Origin: JBGSUZ01 sp963677505
GTDB taxonomy: Bacteria > Bacillota > Clostridia > Peptostreptococcales > Acidaminobacteraceae
NCBI GenBank assembly: GCA_963677505.2
Contig: CAXXWB010000050.1
Location: forward strand, 1-64,000
Direction of reading: 5' to 3'
Length of the DNA stretch: 64,000 bases
Positions within the stretch are counted from its first letter, which is position 1, and each line of letters starts with the position of its first letter. The translations under genes were made by a program, and so were the position numbers. Of the stretch, positions 1 to 9,064 are shown piece after piece. The notes beneath the pieces were generated by a model. That model saw only the letters and a list, made by a program, of their open reading frames with translations, did not search any database and had not been told where the DNA came from.

Positions 1-281
1 AAACAGCGCCAAACCCAGTTCTTTCTACAATGAAATACTTCAGAGAAGAATACGAAGAACATGTATTCGACAAGAAGTGTAGAACTGGCGAATGTAAAGC
101 ACTTGCTAAATATTCTATTATTGAAGAAAAGTGCGTAGGTTGTACGGCTTGTGCAAGAGTATGTCCTGTAAATGCAATCAGCGGCAAAGTTAAAGAAGCT
201 CACGTAATTGATCAGGCGGCATGTATCGGCTGTGGCGCTTGCTACGATAAATGTAAATTTGGCGCTATCGTTAAGCCGTAG
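1..281 (+). CDS. hydB: NuoF/HydB-like hydrogenase subunit, C-terminal end (partial)
   Basis: The reading frame is open from the left edge of the window and only the last ~93 residues are visible. The residues before the first ATG continue the match (PNPVLSTMKYF is a typical NuoF/HydB segment), so the ATG at 30 is internal. The tail has two [4Fe-4S] ferredoxin motifs, CVGCTACARVCP and CIGCGACYDKC, the two-cluster extension typical of the flavin subunit of NADH-dependent bifurcating hydrogenases and not of respiratory NuoF. It ends just upstream of hydA, which supports a HydB role: NAD(H)/FMN chemistry and electron transfer to the H2-forming subunit. It could belong to another NuoF-like subunit such as HndC. 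The family is sure, the exact name less so. Confidence 0.85.
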   Translation, partial: TAPNPVLSTMKYFREEYEEHVFDKKCRTGECKALAKYSIIEEKCVGCTACARVCPVNAISGKVKEAHVIDQAACIGCGACYDKCKFGAIVKP

Positions 282-298
282 TTCGGGAGGTGAAAGAG

Positions 299-2047
299 AT
301 GAGTATGGTAAAAATTACAATAAATGACAATGTCATTGAAGTACCAAAAGGTACATCAGTACTTAATGCAGCTAAAACAGCTGGTATTCATATTCCTACA
401 CTCTGTCATATGGATCTACACATGGACCACTTTGGTGTTATCAACCAAAACGCTTCATGTCGTGTATGTATGGTAGAAGTAGAAGGCAGACCTGCACTCG
501 TTCCTTCTTGTTCTGAGAAGGTTATGGACGGCATGGTTATCAGAACAGACACAAAGAGAGCAATCACTGCTAGAAGAATGTCTGTAGAATTATTGCTTTC
601 TAATCACCCTAAAGATTGTTTAATGTGCCCTAAGAACATGGAGTGCGATCTTCAAAAATTGGCTGCAGATCTTGGCGTTAGAGACAATAAGTGGGAAGGC
701 GAAAGAATCAATTATCAAATTGACAAAACGTCTAAAGCGATTGTTAAAGATGTTAATAAATGTGTTATGTGTAGAAAATGCGAAATTATGTGTAATGAAG
801 TTCAAACTTGCGGCATCCTTTCAGGTGTCAATAGAGGCTTCCCATCATTCGTAGGCCCTGCATTCAACATGGACATGAAAGAAACTAGCTGTACTTACTG
901 CGGACAATGTGTTGCGGTATGTCCAACAGCAGCTCTTACTGAACATAACCAAATTGCAGATGTTTGGTCAGCAATCAACAACCCTAAGAAACACGTTGTT
1001 GTTCAAGTAGCTCCAGCGATTCGTGTTGCTGTAGGTGAAATGTTCGGCATGGAACCAGGTACAATTTCTACAGGAAAATTAGCGACTGCTATGAGAAGAC
1101 TTGGCTTTGATGGTATCTTTGATACAGATTTCGCAGCTGACCTTACAATCATGGAAGAAGCAAGTGAATTGGTTCACAGATTGACACATAAAGGCACGCT
1201 TCCTATTCTTACAAGCTGTTGCCCTGCTTGGGTTCAATTCTTCGAACATCAATTCCCAGATATGTTAGACATTCCGTCTACTTGTCAATCGCCACAAATT
1301 ATGTTTGGTGCTATTGCTAAGACTTACTATGCTGAGAAAAAAGGTTTAGATCCTAAAGATATCGTAGTGGTATCGATCATGCCTTGTATCGCTAAAAAAG
1401 CTGAAGCTGCTAGAGAAGAACTTTCAGTAGATGGCAATCAAAATGTTGACTTCGTTCTTACGAATAGAGAGTTCGGCAAAATGCTTAAAGAAGCTTGTAT
1501 CGATTTCGCTACACTTCCAGAAGGTGAATTTGATAGCATGTTAGGCGAATCTTCAGGCGCGGCTGTTATCTTCGGAACAACTGGTGGCGTTATTGAAGCG
1601 GCTACTAGAACCGCTTACGAATGGGTAACAGGCGAAACATTAGAAAATGTTGAGTTCACACAATTGAGAGGCATGGACGGCATTCGTTCTGCAACTGTAC
1701 AAGTGGGTGACATTGCTCTTAATATTGGTATTGCACATGGTCTTGGTAACGCTAGAAAGCTTCTTGAAGATATCAGAGCTGGCAACAGCCATTTCCATGC
1801 AATCGAAATCATGGCTTGCCCAGGCGGCTGTGTAGGCGGTGGTGGACAGCCTTACCACCATGGCGATATGGAAATCGTTAAAAAGCGTCAACAAGCGCTT
1901 TATGAAGATGACCGCAATGCTAAAATCAGAAAATCTCATGAAAACACTGAGATTATCAAGCTTTACGAAGAGTTCCTTGGCAAACCTTATGGTCACAAGG
2001 CACACGAACTTCTTCATACTCACTATTCTCCAAAAGAGAGAGTATAA
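299..2047 (+). CDS. hydA: [FeFe] hydrogenase catalytic subunit
   Basis: This is a 582-residue multi-cluster [FeFe] hydrogenase that makes or oxidises H2 in the cytoplasm. In order it shows an N-terminal [2Fe-2S] domain (CRVCMVEVEG), a His/Cys-ligated [4Fe-4S] site (NHPKDCLMCPKNMEC), two ferredoxin clusters (CVMCRKCEIMC, CTYCGQCVAVCP) and the three H-cluster signatures: TSCCPAW at ~305, MPCIAKK at ~361 and ACPGGCVGGGGQ at ~506. A small-subunit-like tail ends in HTHYSPKERV. The start at ATG 299 is chosen because GGGAGG at 285-290 lies 8 nt upstream; the GTG at 290 is part of that site. It follows the HydB-like gene by 17 nt, so it is probably part of an electron-bifurcating HydABC complex whose remaining subunit lies outside the window. 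Confidence 0.96.
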   Translation: MSMVKITINDNVIEVPKGTSVLNAAKTAGIHIPTLCHMDLHMDHFGVINQNASCRVCMVEVEGRPALVPSCSEKVMDGMVIRTDTKRAITARRMSVELLLSNHPKDCLMCPKNMECDLQKLAADLGVRDNKWEGERINYQIDKTSKAIVKDVNKCVMCRKCEIMCNEVQTCGILSGVNRGFPSFVGPAFNMDMKETSCTYCGQCVAVCPTAALTEHNQIADVWSAINNPKKHVVVQVAPAIRVAVGEMFGMEPGTISTGKLATAMRRLGFDGIFDTDFAADLTIMEEASELVHRLTHKGTLPILTSCCPAWVQFFEHQFPDMLDIPSTCQSPQIMFGAIAKTYYAEKKGLDPKDIVVVSIMPCIAKKAEAAREELSVDGNQNVDFVLTNREFGKMLKEACIDFATLPEGEFDSMLGESSGAAVIFGTTGGVIEAATRTAYEWVTGETLENVEFTQLRGMDGIRSATVQVGDIALNIGIAHGLGNARKLLEDIRAGNSHFHAIEIMACPGGCVGGGGQPYHHGDMEIVKKRQQALYEDDRNAKIRKSHENTEIIKLYEEFLGKPYGHKAHELLHTHYSPKERV

Positions 2048-2061
2048 TTTAAAATTAGACA

Positions 2062-2095
2062 AAACCCTTGAAGTCTTTACGCTTCAAGGGTTTTT
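2062..2095 (+). terminator. Rho-independent terminator after hydA
   Basis: An inverted repeat CCCTTGAAG / CTTCAAGGG with an 8-base loop is preceded by AAAA and followed by TTTTT. It ends the hydrogenase transcript 15 nt after the hydA stop codon. Confidence 0.92.
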
Positions 2096-2337
2096 CTCTT
2101 GTTTTAATACAAAAAATAACCAAGTTTATATTTGTATAAAACATACAAAAAAGTCCATAAAGTAATTATTTTAAAAAGGATCTTGTGAAGAATAAAATAT
2201 TCAAAATTGATTAGTCATACTTAATTTATGTCTTAAATTGATTGTTTTTGTATTTTTTTGAATGTTTTTTGGTGTGTCATCCGTATAATGTTTATTTTTA
2301 TAGATTTGTATGCTTTTGACTGACTTTCTAAGAACGG
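2096..2337. other. AT-rich intergenic region without a gene
   Basis: This stretch lies between the hydA terminator and the V-ATPase promoter and is very AT-rich. No reading frame with a ribosome site and no RNA gene could be recognised. A TATAAT at 2284-2289 has no -35 at proper spacing (TTGAAT is 20 nt upstream), so I do not call it a promoter. Confidence 0.6.
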
Positions 2338-2366
2338 TTGACCTTTTAAGTTTTCAGGCATATAAT
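2338..2366 (+). promoter_or_regulatory. Sigma-A promoter of the V-type ATPase operon
   Basis: TTGACC (2338-2343), a 17-nt spacer and a perfect TATAAT (2361-2366), about 85 nt upstream of the first gene. The -10 box overlaps a perfect 12-bp palindrome, ATAATCGATTAT (2362-2373), which could be an operator. No regulator can be assigned. Confidence 0.8.
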
Positions 2367-2450
2367 CGATTATGTTTTTGATGTACATATGAGATGTTTC
2401 AATGAAAATGGGTAGATATGCAAAGATAGAAAACTGTTGGGGGTGATTTA

Positions 2451-2798
2451 GTGAAATCAACAGCCATTCAAGAAACTTTGGCAAAAATTCTTGAAATTGA
2501 TCAGGCGTCCATTGATATGGAACACGATATTGACGCTTTGAAAGGTGTAAAAGAAAAAGAACTTAGAAAGAAAGAGCGAGAAGTTGACCAAAGGTATATG
2601 AGAGAGGCTAGAAAAGCTGGTAAAGAGGCTTATGACCGTGTGGTGGAGAAGGCGCATTCACAAGTGGCAGAAATCTTTGAAGAAGGAGAAATTGTGGACC
2701 GAAGAATGCGCAGGCTTTATGAGAAAAGTGAAGAAGCCCTCGTGAGAGAAGCAATGCTTCGGATTTTCAAAGATGCTTTTGAAGCAAAGAAGGAGTAA
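2451..2798 (+). CDS. ntpF: V-type ATPase peripheral stalk subunit (NtpF/subunit H-like)
   Basis: This 115-residue protein is almost entirely charged helix, with a Lys/Glu/Arg-rich coiled coil over residues ~25-100 and no membrane segment. That is typical of the small stator subunit (G or H type) that pairs with subunit E in A/V-type ATPases. The GTG start at 2451 has GGGGGTGAT just upstream. It is the first gene of the operon and stops 6 nt before subunit C. Sequence conservation in this family is low, so the call rests on size, coiled coil and position at the head of the operon. Confidence 0.82.
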   Translation: MKSTAIQETLAKILEIDQASIDMEHDIDALKGVKEKELRKKEREVDQRYMREARKAGKEAYDRVVEKAHSQVAEIFEEGEIVDRRMRRLYEKSEEALVREAMLRIFKDAFEAKKE

Positions 2799-2804
2799 GA
2801 GACC

Positions 2805-3848
2805 ATGGGGAATATCAGTAAATATGCAGCAATCAACACGAAAGTAAAAGCCATGGAAAAGCAGTTGCTCGTAAATGAAGATTATGTAAAAATGTTAGAT
2901 CTTCCTAGTGTGGCCTCAGTGGTGGACTATTTAAAATCAGAAACCTACTATGGGCGTTATTTACCTGCAGATGCAGGTGAAGATATTGGAAATTTAGAGG
3001 GCGTTTTAAAGAAACACCTTTTCAGCCAGTACGAAAAATTATTTCATTATTTTACAGGTGACGACAAGAAATTTTTCAATGTACTCTTCATGAGGTATGA
3101 AATTGAGAATTTAAAAGTGTTTTTGAGAGTTATTATTAGAAAAGAGTCTTTGCAGAGAATTTCTGACCACATTATTATTCCAGAAGCCTATTCTCACATT
3201 GACTACACTCTTTTAAATGATGCAAAGACTTTAGATGATATCATTTCTGGTCTTGAAGGGACACCGTATCAAAAAATCATCCAAATGTTCAAGGATGAAG
3301 AAGAAGACAAGTTGATGTTTTACATGGAGATGAATCTAGACCGTCTATACTTCAATGCACTTAGATCTAACGTTAGAAAATTAGATCGTGAGAACAGCCG
3401 TGCTATTGGAGAGGTCGTTGGAAGAAATATTGATATGCTTAATATCCAATGGATTTACAGGGGACGCAGGTTCTACAAAATTTCACAGGAGGAACTGCTC
3501 AACTACAGTTTGTCTGGAGGGAAATACTTCAAGTACGATCAATTGAAAGAAATGTGCTATAAAGAAAAGCTTTCAGAGATTGAAGCACTTGTAAGACGTT
3601 CACCTTACGGAACGATATTTGAATCGGTTCCAGATTTTGAAGTTTTTCTTGAGAGATCTATGGAACGTTATATTTACAATTATTTCAACGCACTTAGATT
3701 GAGCTACCCTATGACAATCATGGAGCCGATGGTTTACATGCATCGACTGGAATATGAAATCCGTGATTTGATTACCCTGTTAGAAATGAAACGCTACAAC
3801 TTTAGTGCAGAGCAAGGTAAGAAATTCTTAGTACGGCACATTAAATAG
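2805..3848 (+). CDS. ntpC: V-type ATPase subunit C (V0 d/AC39-like)
   Basis: This 347-residue soluble helical protein matches the subunit C/AC39 family, which couples the central rotor stalk to the membrane proteolipid ring. Visible family features are the N-terminal LLVNEDYVKMLDL segment, repeated three-helix motifs, and the YIYNYFNALRLSYPMTIMEP region that precedes the C-terminal EYEIRDLITLLEMKRY helix. The length is normal for the family. ATG 2805 follows AAGGAG (2790-2795). In this operon C comes directly after the stalk subunit, before I, unlike the Enterococcus ntp order where C follows E. Confidence 0.93.
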   Translation: MGNISKYAAINTKVKAMEKQLLVNEDYVKMLDLPSVASVVDYLKSETYYGRYLPADAGEDIGNLEGVLKKHLFSQYEKLFHYFTGDDKKFFNVLFMRYEIENLKVFLRVIIRKESLQRISDHIIIPEAYSHIDYTLLNDAKTLDDIISGLEGTPYQKIIQMFKDEEEDKLMFYMEMNLDRLYFNALRSNVRKLDRENSRAIGEVVGRNIDMLNIQWIYRGRRFYKISQEELLNYSLSGGKYFKYDQLKEMCYKEKLSEIEALVRRSPYGTIFESVPDFEVFLERSMERYIYNYFNALRLSYPMTIMEPMVYMHRLEYEIRDLITLLEMKRYNFSAEQGKKFLVRHIK

Positions 3849-3860
3849 GAGGTGACATCC

Positions 3861-5855
3861 ATGGCAATTGAAAAAATGGCGATGCTTCACTTAGTAGGAG
3901 AACGAGCTGACCTGGATGACATCACAAAAGAATTGATTCTTTTTGGAAAAATCCATTTGGTTAATGCAGTGCCTGAATTAGAAGCTAGTCATTTTGAAGC
4001 ATTTTTGCCTGAAGAAAATCGTGACAGGATTCTCGAGACCAACGGATTTGAGCCAATTGAAATGGCCGTCGATTTTAGATCTCATTTTGAGAAAGTAGAA
4101 AGAATCATGCATCATTTGAGTATTCCTCAAAAGATCATGAAACAGAAACTAGCAGATGAACATGGTGAGATAAAAGAGGCAATGCGATTATTGGACATCC
4201 TCCATCCAGAAATGGAAGATATTCAAAAAGAGCTCAAAGAGTTGAAGGAGCAAAGAGAACATCTAGAACGACTTAGGGCGCTAACCTATATCGATGATAC
4301 AGATTTAGAGTTAGGCAAACTGTTTCAAATGCAAAATTTTGGCATGAAATTAGGACTTCTCACGAAGGAGAACAGAACCAAACTTTCACTGAACTATGAA
4401 AATATTCCTGGTATTTTCATGCACTTGGGAGAAATCAACAATATGGAAGCCATGTTGGTGGCATATCCGTTGGAGATTACGTTAGAAATAGAACGGATTC
4501 TAAGGTCAGTGTTCTTTGAAGAAATTATGGTTCCAAGCGAATATTGGGTTAACACGACTGAAATTTCAGAGCGGTTAAATATCAATATCGAAAAAACTGA
4601 AAATGAAACTCAAGCACTTGAAAACAAAAAGAAAGATTACCGAAAGCGCTATAAAGAAGATTTAAGATACACGTACAACTTATTCAAGTTGGAATTGACC
4701 AAAACGGAAATGAAAAAACAAGCTGTTGCCAGCAGAAACTTTATATTCTTGACAGGTTGGATTCCTAAAAGTGCAATTGAAGAACTCAATAAACGTTTGA
4801 ATAAGAGTCATTTGAATGTAATTGCCTATCAGGCGGATGAAAGCCTTAGCGCAAATTACAAACAACCACCAACAGAACTTAACAACAATTGGCTGTTTAG
4901 ACCATTTGAAATGTTGGTTAAGTTATACGGTGTACCATCTTATGGAGAAATCGATCCGACACCATTCTTTGCAATCATTTATATGATATTGTTTGGTGCC
5001 ATGTTTGGCGATTTAGGTCAGGGTCTGGTATTTCTCTTAGTAGGCATTGGCATGGTCATGATGAAGAAGCAGGAGGAATTTGGTGGCATCTTGTCACGCC
5101 TAGGAATCAGTTCCATGTGCTTCGGTTTCCTTTATGACAGCTTCTTTGGATATGAAAAGGTCATTTCTGGAGTGGTTTCTAATCTGACGGGAAAAGATGT
5201 TGAATCATTGTTCTTTATCAGACCGATGGAAAACATTACGCTGTTACTGGCCAGTTCAGTTCTATTTGGGATTGTCTTGCTACTGATTGCCTTTGGTTAT
5301 GGAATTTACAATAAACTCAAAGCCCATGATATCAAAGAAGGCGTTTTCGGCAGAAATGGTATAGCGGGATTAGTTTTCTACTTATCGTTCCTGATGATTA
5401 TTGGGAATGTGGTAGGTATCTTTAAGGGTATGAGCTTGACGCCGTTCTTTGTGATCTGTGGAATAGGATTGACATCCATACTTTTCAGAGAACCTGTCAG
5501 CAACATGATTATTGGACACAAACCGCTTTATCATGAAGCTAAAGGTGATTACTACATGGAAAGTGGGTTTGAAACAGTTGAGACCCTATTGACTTTGTTC
5601 AGTAACACCATGTCATTTATCCGGGTTGGTGCTTTTGCACTTAATCACGTTGGACTCTTCATTGCGTTCCACACCTTAGCGCTTTTAATTGGCGGTGCTG
5701 TGGGAGAGGTGTCGATGTTCATCGTAGGGAATATCATGATTTTGGTTTTAGAAGGCTTGATTGTATTCATTCAAGGCTTAAGACTTTTATTCTATGAATT
5801 ATTTAGTAAATACTACACAGGTGAAGGCTTTGAATATAAGCCTGTCCAATTCTAA
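3861..5855 (+). CDS. ntpI: V-type ATPase membrane subunit I (a-like)
   Basis: This 664-residue subunit carries the ion half-channels. Residues ~1-330 are a soluble stalk-binding part with coiled coil (residues ~95-150 and 235-270). The C-terminal half has about eight membrane segments. The conserved channel arginine is visible in the segment SNTMSFIRVGAFALNH, and the GAMFGDLGQG motif typical of V-type a/I subunits is present near residue 380. ATG 3861 is preferred over the in-frame GTG at 3852, because AGGAGG (3847-3852) is the ribosome site. The gene starts 12 nt after ntpC. Confidence 0.95.
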   Translation: MAIEKMAMLHLVGERADLDDITKELILFGKIHLVNAVPELEASHFEAFLPEENRDRILETNGFEPIEMAVDFRSHFEKVERIMHHLSIPQKIMKQKLADEHGEIKEAMRLLDILHPEMEDIQKELKELKEQREHLERLRALTYIDDTDLELGKLFQMQNFGMKLGLLTKENRTKLSLNYENIPGIFMHLGEINNMEAMLVAYPLEITLEIERILRSVFFEEIMVPSEYWVNTTEISERLNINIEKTENETQALENKKKDYRKRYKEDLRYTYNLFKLELTKTEMKKQAVASRNFIFLTGWIPKSAIEELNKRLNKSHLNVIAYQADESLSANYKQPPTELNNNWLFRPFEMLVKLYGVPSYGEIDPTPFFAIIYMILFGAMFGDLGQGLVFLLVGIGMVMMKKQEEFGGILSRLGISSMCFGFLYDSFFGYEKVISGVVSNLTGKDVESLFFIRPMENITLLLASSVLFGIVLLLIAFGYGIYNKLKAHDIKEGVFGRNGIAGLVFYLSFLMIIGNVVGIFKGMSLTPFFVICGIGLTSILFREPVSNMIIGHKPLYHEAKGDYYMESGFETVETLLTLFSNTMSFIRVGAFALNHVGLFIAFHTLALLIGGAVGEVSMFIVGNIMILVLEGLIVFIQGLRLLFYELFSKYYTGEGFEYKPVQF

Positions 5856-5879
5856 AAAAATATTTTGGAGGTCGACTAT

Positions 5880-6305
5880 ATGAAAATCGCATTAATGATG
5901 AATTTGGTATTGGTATTATCTACAATCGCAGTTGGAGCAGCTATCTACTCTGGTAAAGAGCAATTTGCAAAATGGGCAAGTAAGAAAACAGTTAAATACG
6001 CAATGGCTTCTTTCGCAGTAATCATGATGGTAGGCTTGGCATTCATGGCACCAGATATTGCTTATGCGGCTGATGCTTCGACACAATCGGCAGTAAACGG
6101 TCTTGGCTTAATTGGTATGGCATTGTCGACAGGTCTAGCTTGTATCGGCGCAGGTTACTCAGTAGGTGCAATTGGATCATCTGCTCTTGGCGCAATTTCA
6201 GAAGATCCTAAGATGATGGGTAAGGCACTTATCTTCATCGGCCTTGGTGAAGGTATTGCAATCTACGGCTTGATTATCTCAATTATCATTCTTGGAAAAC
6301 TCTAG
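5880..6305 (+). CDS. ntpK: V-type ATPase proteolipid subunit K (rotor ring)
   Basis: This 141-residue rotor ring subunit has one c-type hairpin, helices ~74-104 (GLGLIGMALSTGL) and ~113-140, with the ion-binding carboxylate at E124 in GLGEGIAIYGL. Residues 1-65 form two further hydrophobic segments that do not resemble the hairpin and end in APDIAYA-ADA, which looks like a signal-peptidase site. The mature form may therefore be a single hairpin like Thermus subunit L, not the four-helix Enterococcus NtpK. No Gln or Ser/Thr neighbour of the Na+-type sites is seen. ATG 5880 follows TTGGAGG (5865-5871). Confidence 0.9.
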   Translation: MKIALMMNLVLVLSTIAVGAAIYSGKEQFAKWASKKTVKYAMASFAVIMMVGLAFMAPDIAYAADASTQSAVNGLGLIGMALSTGLACIGAGYSVGAIGSSALGAISEDPKMMGKALIFIGLGEGIAIYGLIISIIILGKL

Positions 6306-6315
6306 GTGATGTTAA

Positions 6316-6621
6316 ATGAAATCTTTTTTGATTTGCAATGATCAGGAAACGCTAGTCGGAATGCGACTAGCGGGTGTGCAAGGAGTCATTTTAAACGATC
6401 GCGAAACTGTTCTGGAAACCATTCGTCAAAAAATTAAAGACGATGAAACGGGGATCATAATCATCACTAAAGGGATCATGCAACTGGCTGAAAAAGAAAT
6501 TATGGCAATCAAGTTGAAAAGCAAAGTTAAACTGATTGTTGAAATTCCTGGAGCGGGTCTCACTTATGAAGATGATTACATTACAAGACATATTCGTGAG
6601 TCAATTGGCATCAAGATTTAA
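6316..6621 (+). CDS. ntpG: V-type ATPase subunit F (NtpG-like)
   Basis: This 101-residue Rossmann-like subunit F of the central stalk binds subunit D and regulates rotation. The family pattern is clear: a beta strand at the N terminus (FLICNDQETLVGMRLAG), a central strand with GIIIITKGIMQLA, and the LIVEIPGAG segment followed by a C-terminal helix. ATG 6316 follows GGTGAT at 6305-6310. It is placed between K and E in the operon with 10 and 18 nt spacers. Function follows from family and context. Confidence 0.92.
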   Translation: MKSFLICNDQETLVGMRLAGVQGVILNDRETVLETIRQKIKDDETGIIIITKGIMQLAEKEIMAIKLKSKVKLIVEIPGAGLTYEDDYITRHIRESIGIKI

Positions 6622-6639
6622 TAGAGAGAAGGTGATCAA

Positions 6640-7272
6640 GTGACAACTGTTGGAAATAAGATAGATGCTTTCGCTCAAATTGTTATGGACAAGCTAAGTG
6701 CAACCTTCCAAGAAAAAAGTGTGGAGTTAGACGCACAGAATGAAGCTACGTTAAAAGAATATGATATCTTTTCTCAGGAAAAGGCAAATCAATATATCTT
6801 GGAATTTGAAGCTGAAGGCGTAGCGGAGGCAAAAAGATCCATCTCAAAAGCGAGAACATCCGTCAGAAATAAACATATCGAAACGAGACAAGAAGTATAC
6901 AAGGCACTTGATAAAGCCCTTAAAGATCGTATTGGGGTTTTTACAGAAGAACCTGGCTATATTCAGTATTTAGAAGCATCTGTAGCTAAGGCTATTAAAG
7001 AGATCAGAAAATACGATGGGGTTGTGGTTGAATTGACCCCCGCAGATTTAGAAAAGCGAAAGGCTGTAATTGACAATGTTCTCACCAAAGAAGGCATTGC
7101 TCTAGAGACAGTAACCTATCAACCTGTAGTAAAAGGCATGATGGGCGGAGTCATCTTCTATAATCAAGAGCACATAGTGAGAATGGATTACTCTTTAGAC
7201 GCACTCTTAGAAGAAAATAGTAGAGTTCTTGGCATTTTGTTGTCAGATATTCTTGACGAAGTAGGTGAATAG
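6640..7272 (+). CDS. ntpE: V-type ATPase subunit E (peripheral stalk)
   Basis: This 210-residue subunit E forms the outer stalk that holds the A3B3 head to subunit I. The N-terminal ~110 residues are a long Lys/Glu/Ala-rich helix. The C-terminal globular part contains the family-typical segment KGMMGGVIFYNQEHIVRMDYSLDALLEE. The GTG start at 6640 is supported by AGAAGGTGAT upstream. Its stop codon lies just before the ntpA start (7274), so the two are translationally close or coupled. Confidence 0.93.
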   Translation: MTTVGNKIDAFAQIVMDKLSATFQEKSVELDAQNEATLKEYDIFSQEKANQYILEFEAEGVAEAKRSISKARTSVRNKHIETRQEVYKALDKALKDRIGVFTEEPGYIQYLEASVAKAIKEIRKYDGVVVELTPADLEKRKAVIDNVLTKEGIALETVTYQPVVKGMMGGVIFYNQEHIVRMDYSLDALLEENSRVLGILLSDILDEVGE

Positions 7273-7273
7273 G

Positions 7274-9040
7274 ATGAATGAAGCAGGACGTGTAAAAATG
7301 GTCAATGGACCTGTCGTCAAGGCAACTGGTATGACGGGCAACAAAATGCGTGAAATGGTTATGGTAGGCCGCAAAAAGTTAATCGGTGAGATTATCGGTT
7401 TAGATGGTGATATTGCAACCATTCAAGTATATGAAGAAACAGAAGGTGTCAAAGTTGGAGAAGAAATTTATCCAACAGGTAAGCCGCTTTCGCTAAAGCT
7501 AGGGCCAGGTCTTCTCAGTAACATGTTTGATGGGATTGAACGTCCTCTTAAGCAAATGAATGAAATGAACTATGGTTTCATTGCTGAAGGGATTGGTTTG
7601 ATTTCTCTTGATGTGGAAAAACTTTGGACCGTTAACATGGATATTAAAGTGGGTGACGCTGTAAAATCAGGTCAAATTTTTGGTACAGTCCAAGAAACCT
7701 CACTTATTGAACATCGGTTATTAGTGCCACCTTATGTAGATGGCAAAGTGGTATTTGCTGCAACCTCTGGCAGATACAATATTGAAGAAGTTTTAGTGAG
7801 AATTGAAAAGGAAAACGGGGAATTTGTAGAGTGTAAAATGTATCAGGAATGGCCTGTACGTGTACCTCGACCAAGTAAAGAACGTAAAATGCTCTTTAAA
7901 CCCTTGATTACAGGACAAAGAACCATCGACATCTTCTTCCCAATCGCTAAAGGCGGAACCGTTGCCATTCCAGGTGGATTTGGAACGGGTAAGACGATGA
8001 CACAGCATCAATTGGCAAAATGGTCAGATGCGGACATTATCGTGTATGTAGGCTGTGGCGAGCGTGGCAATGAAATGACAGACGTTTTGGAACAGTTCCC
8101 ACAACTAATTGACCCTAAATCTGGGAAGCCAATCATGGAAAGAACGGTACTCATTGCCAACACTTCTAATATGCCAGTAGCAGCTCGTGAAGCCAGTATT
8201 TATACAGGCATTACCATTGCTGAATACTACAGAGATATGGGTTATGACGTAGCTATCATGGCGGATTCTACATCGAGATGGGCAGAGGCCCTCAGAGAGA
8301 TTTCTGGTCGTTTAGAAGAAATGCCTGCAGAAGATGGTTACCCAGCTTACTTACCATCCCGGTTGGCAGAATTCTACGAACGTGCTGGCTATGTTGAAAC
8401 GCTTAACGGCGCGGAAGCTTCCGTCACCATTATCGGTGCGGTATCACCAGCAGGCGGAGACTTCTCAGAACCAGTTACAGAAAATACAAAACGTTTTGTT
8501 AATGGTTTCTTAGCCCTAGACAAGAAATTAGCCTACGCCCGTCACTATCCATCCATTCATTGGTTGAACAGTTACAGCGGTTATTTAGGTATACTATCTC
8601 CATGGTATGCGGAGAACGTTAGTGCAGACGCTATGAACCTTAGAGGCGATATGATGAAAATTCTCTATGAAGACAACCGTCTTCAAGATATCGTTCAATT
8701 GGTTGGTGAAGATGTATTGCCAGATGATCAAAGATTGATTCTTGAGATTTCAAAAGTCATTAAAATTGGTTTCTTACAGCAAAATGCCTTCCATAAAGAA
8801 GATACCTTCGTCCCTCTTCCAAAACAGCATTTGATGTTGGAGTTGATTAAGTACTTATACGACAGAGGGTTTGTGGCAGTAAAAGCAGGCGTACCAATTT
8901 CAGTGGTTAAAAGTGATGATTTATATTCTAAAGTCATGAAAATGAAATATACTATTCCAAATGATGATTTAAGAGGTATTGGTCGTCTTCGCGCAGAAAT
9001 TGAGACTTTCTATGATGAATTGATGGAAAAATACGCATAA
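7274..9040 (+). CDS. ntpA: V-type ATPase catalytic subunit A
   Basis: This 588-residue catalytic head subunit carries the P-loop GGFGTGKT at residues ~234-241. It also has the non-homologous bulge region of A subunits (residues ~115-190), the GERGNEMTDVLEQFP segment and the SRWAEALREISGRLEEMP region, all diagnostic of A and not B. ATG 7274 is preferred to GTG 7265 because the GGTGAATAGG around 7264 serves as ribosome site. The length is that of complete family members. The enzyme may synthesise or hydrolyse ATP; direction cannot be read from sequence. Confidence 0.97.
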   Translation: MNEAGRVKMVNGPVVKATGMTGNKMREMVMVGRKKLIGEIIGLDGDIATIQVYEETEGVKVGEEIYPTGKPLSLKLGPGLLSNMFDGIERPLKQMNEMNYGFIAEGIGLISLDVEKLWTVNMDIKVGDAVKSGQIFGTVQETSLIEHRLLVPPYVDGKVVFAATSGRYNIEEVLVRIEKENGEFVECKMYQEWPVRVPRPSKERKMLFKPLITGQRTIDIFFPIAKGGTVAIPGGFGTGKTMTQHQLAKWSDADIIVYVGCGERGNEMTDVLEQFPQLIDPKSGKPIMERTVLIANTSNMPVAAREASIYTGITIAEYYRDMGYDVAIMADSTSRWAEALREISGRLEEMPAEDGYPAYLPSRLAEFYERAGYVETLNGAEASVTIIGAVSPAGGDFSEPVTENTKRFVNGFLALDKKLAYARHYPSIHWLNSYSGYLGILSPWYAENVSADAMNLRGDMMKILYEDNRLQDIVQLVGEDVLPDDQRLILEISKVIKIGFLQQNAFHKEDTFVPLPKQHLMLELIKYLYDRGFVAVKAGVPISVVKSDDLYSKVMKMKYTIPNDDLRGIGRLRAEIETFYDELMEKYA

Positions 9041-9064
9041 TTGAGGGACTTGGGAGATGAATTT

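Noticed and set aside
1640..2062. Long minus-strand frame of 140 codons opposite hydA
   Set aside because: It is antisense to conserved H-cluster sequence and has no family resemblance; a shadow of hydA codon bias.
2258..2289. TTGAAT with TATAAT upstream of the V-ATPase operon
   Set aside because: The 20-nt spacer is too long, and a much better promoter with 17-nt spacing lies closer to the gene.
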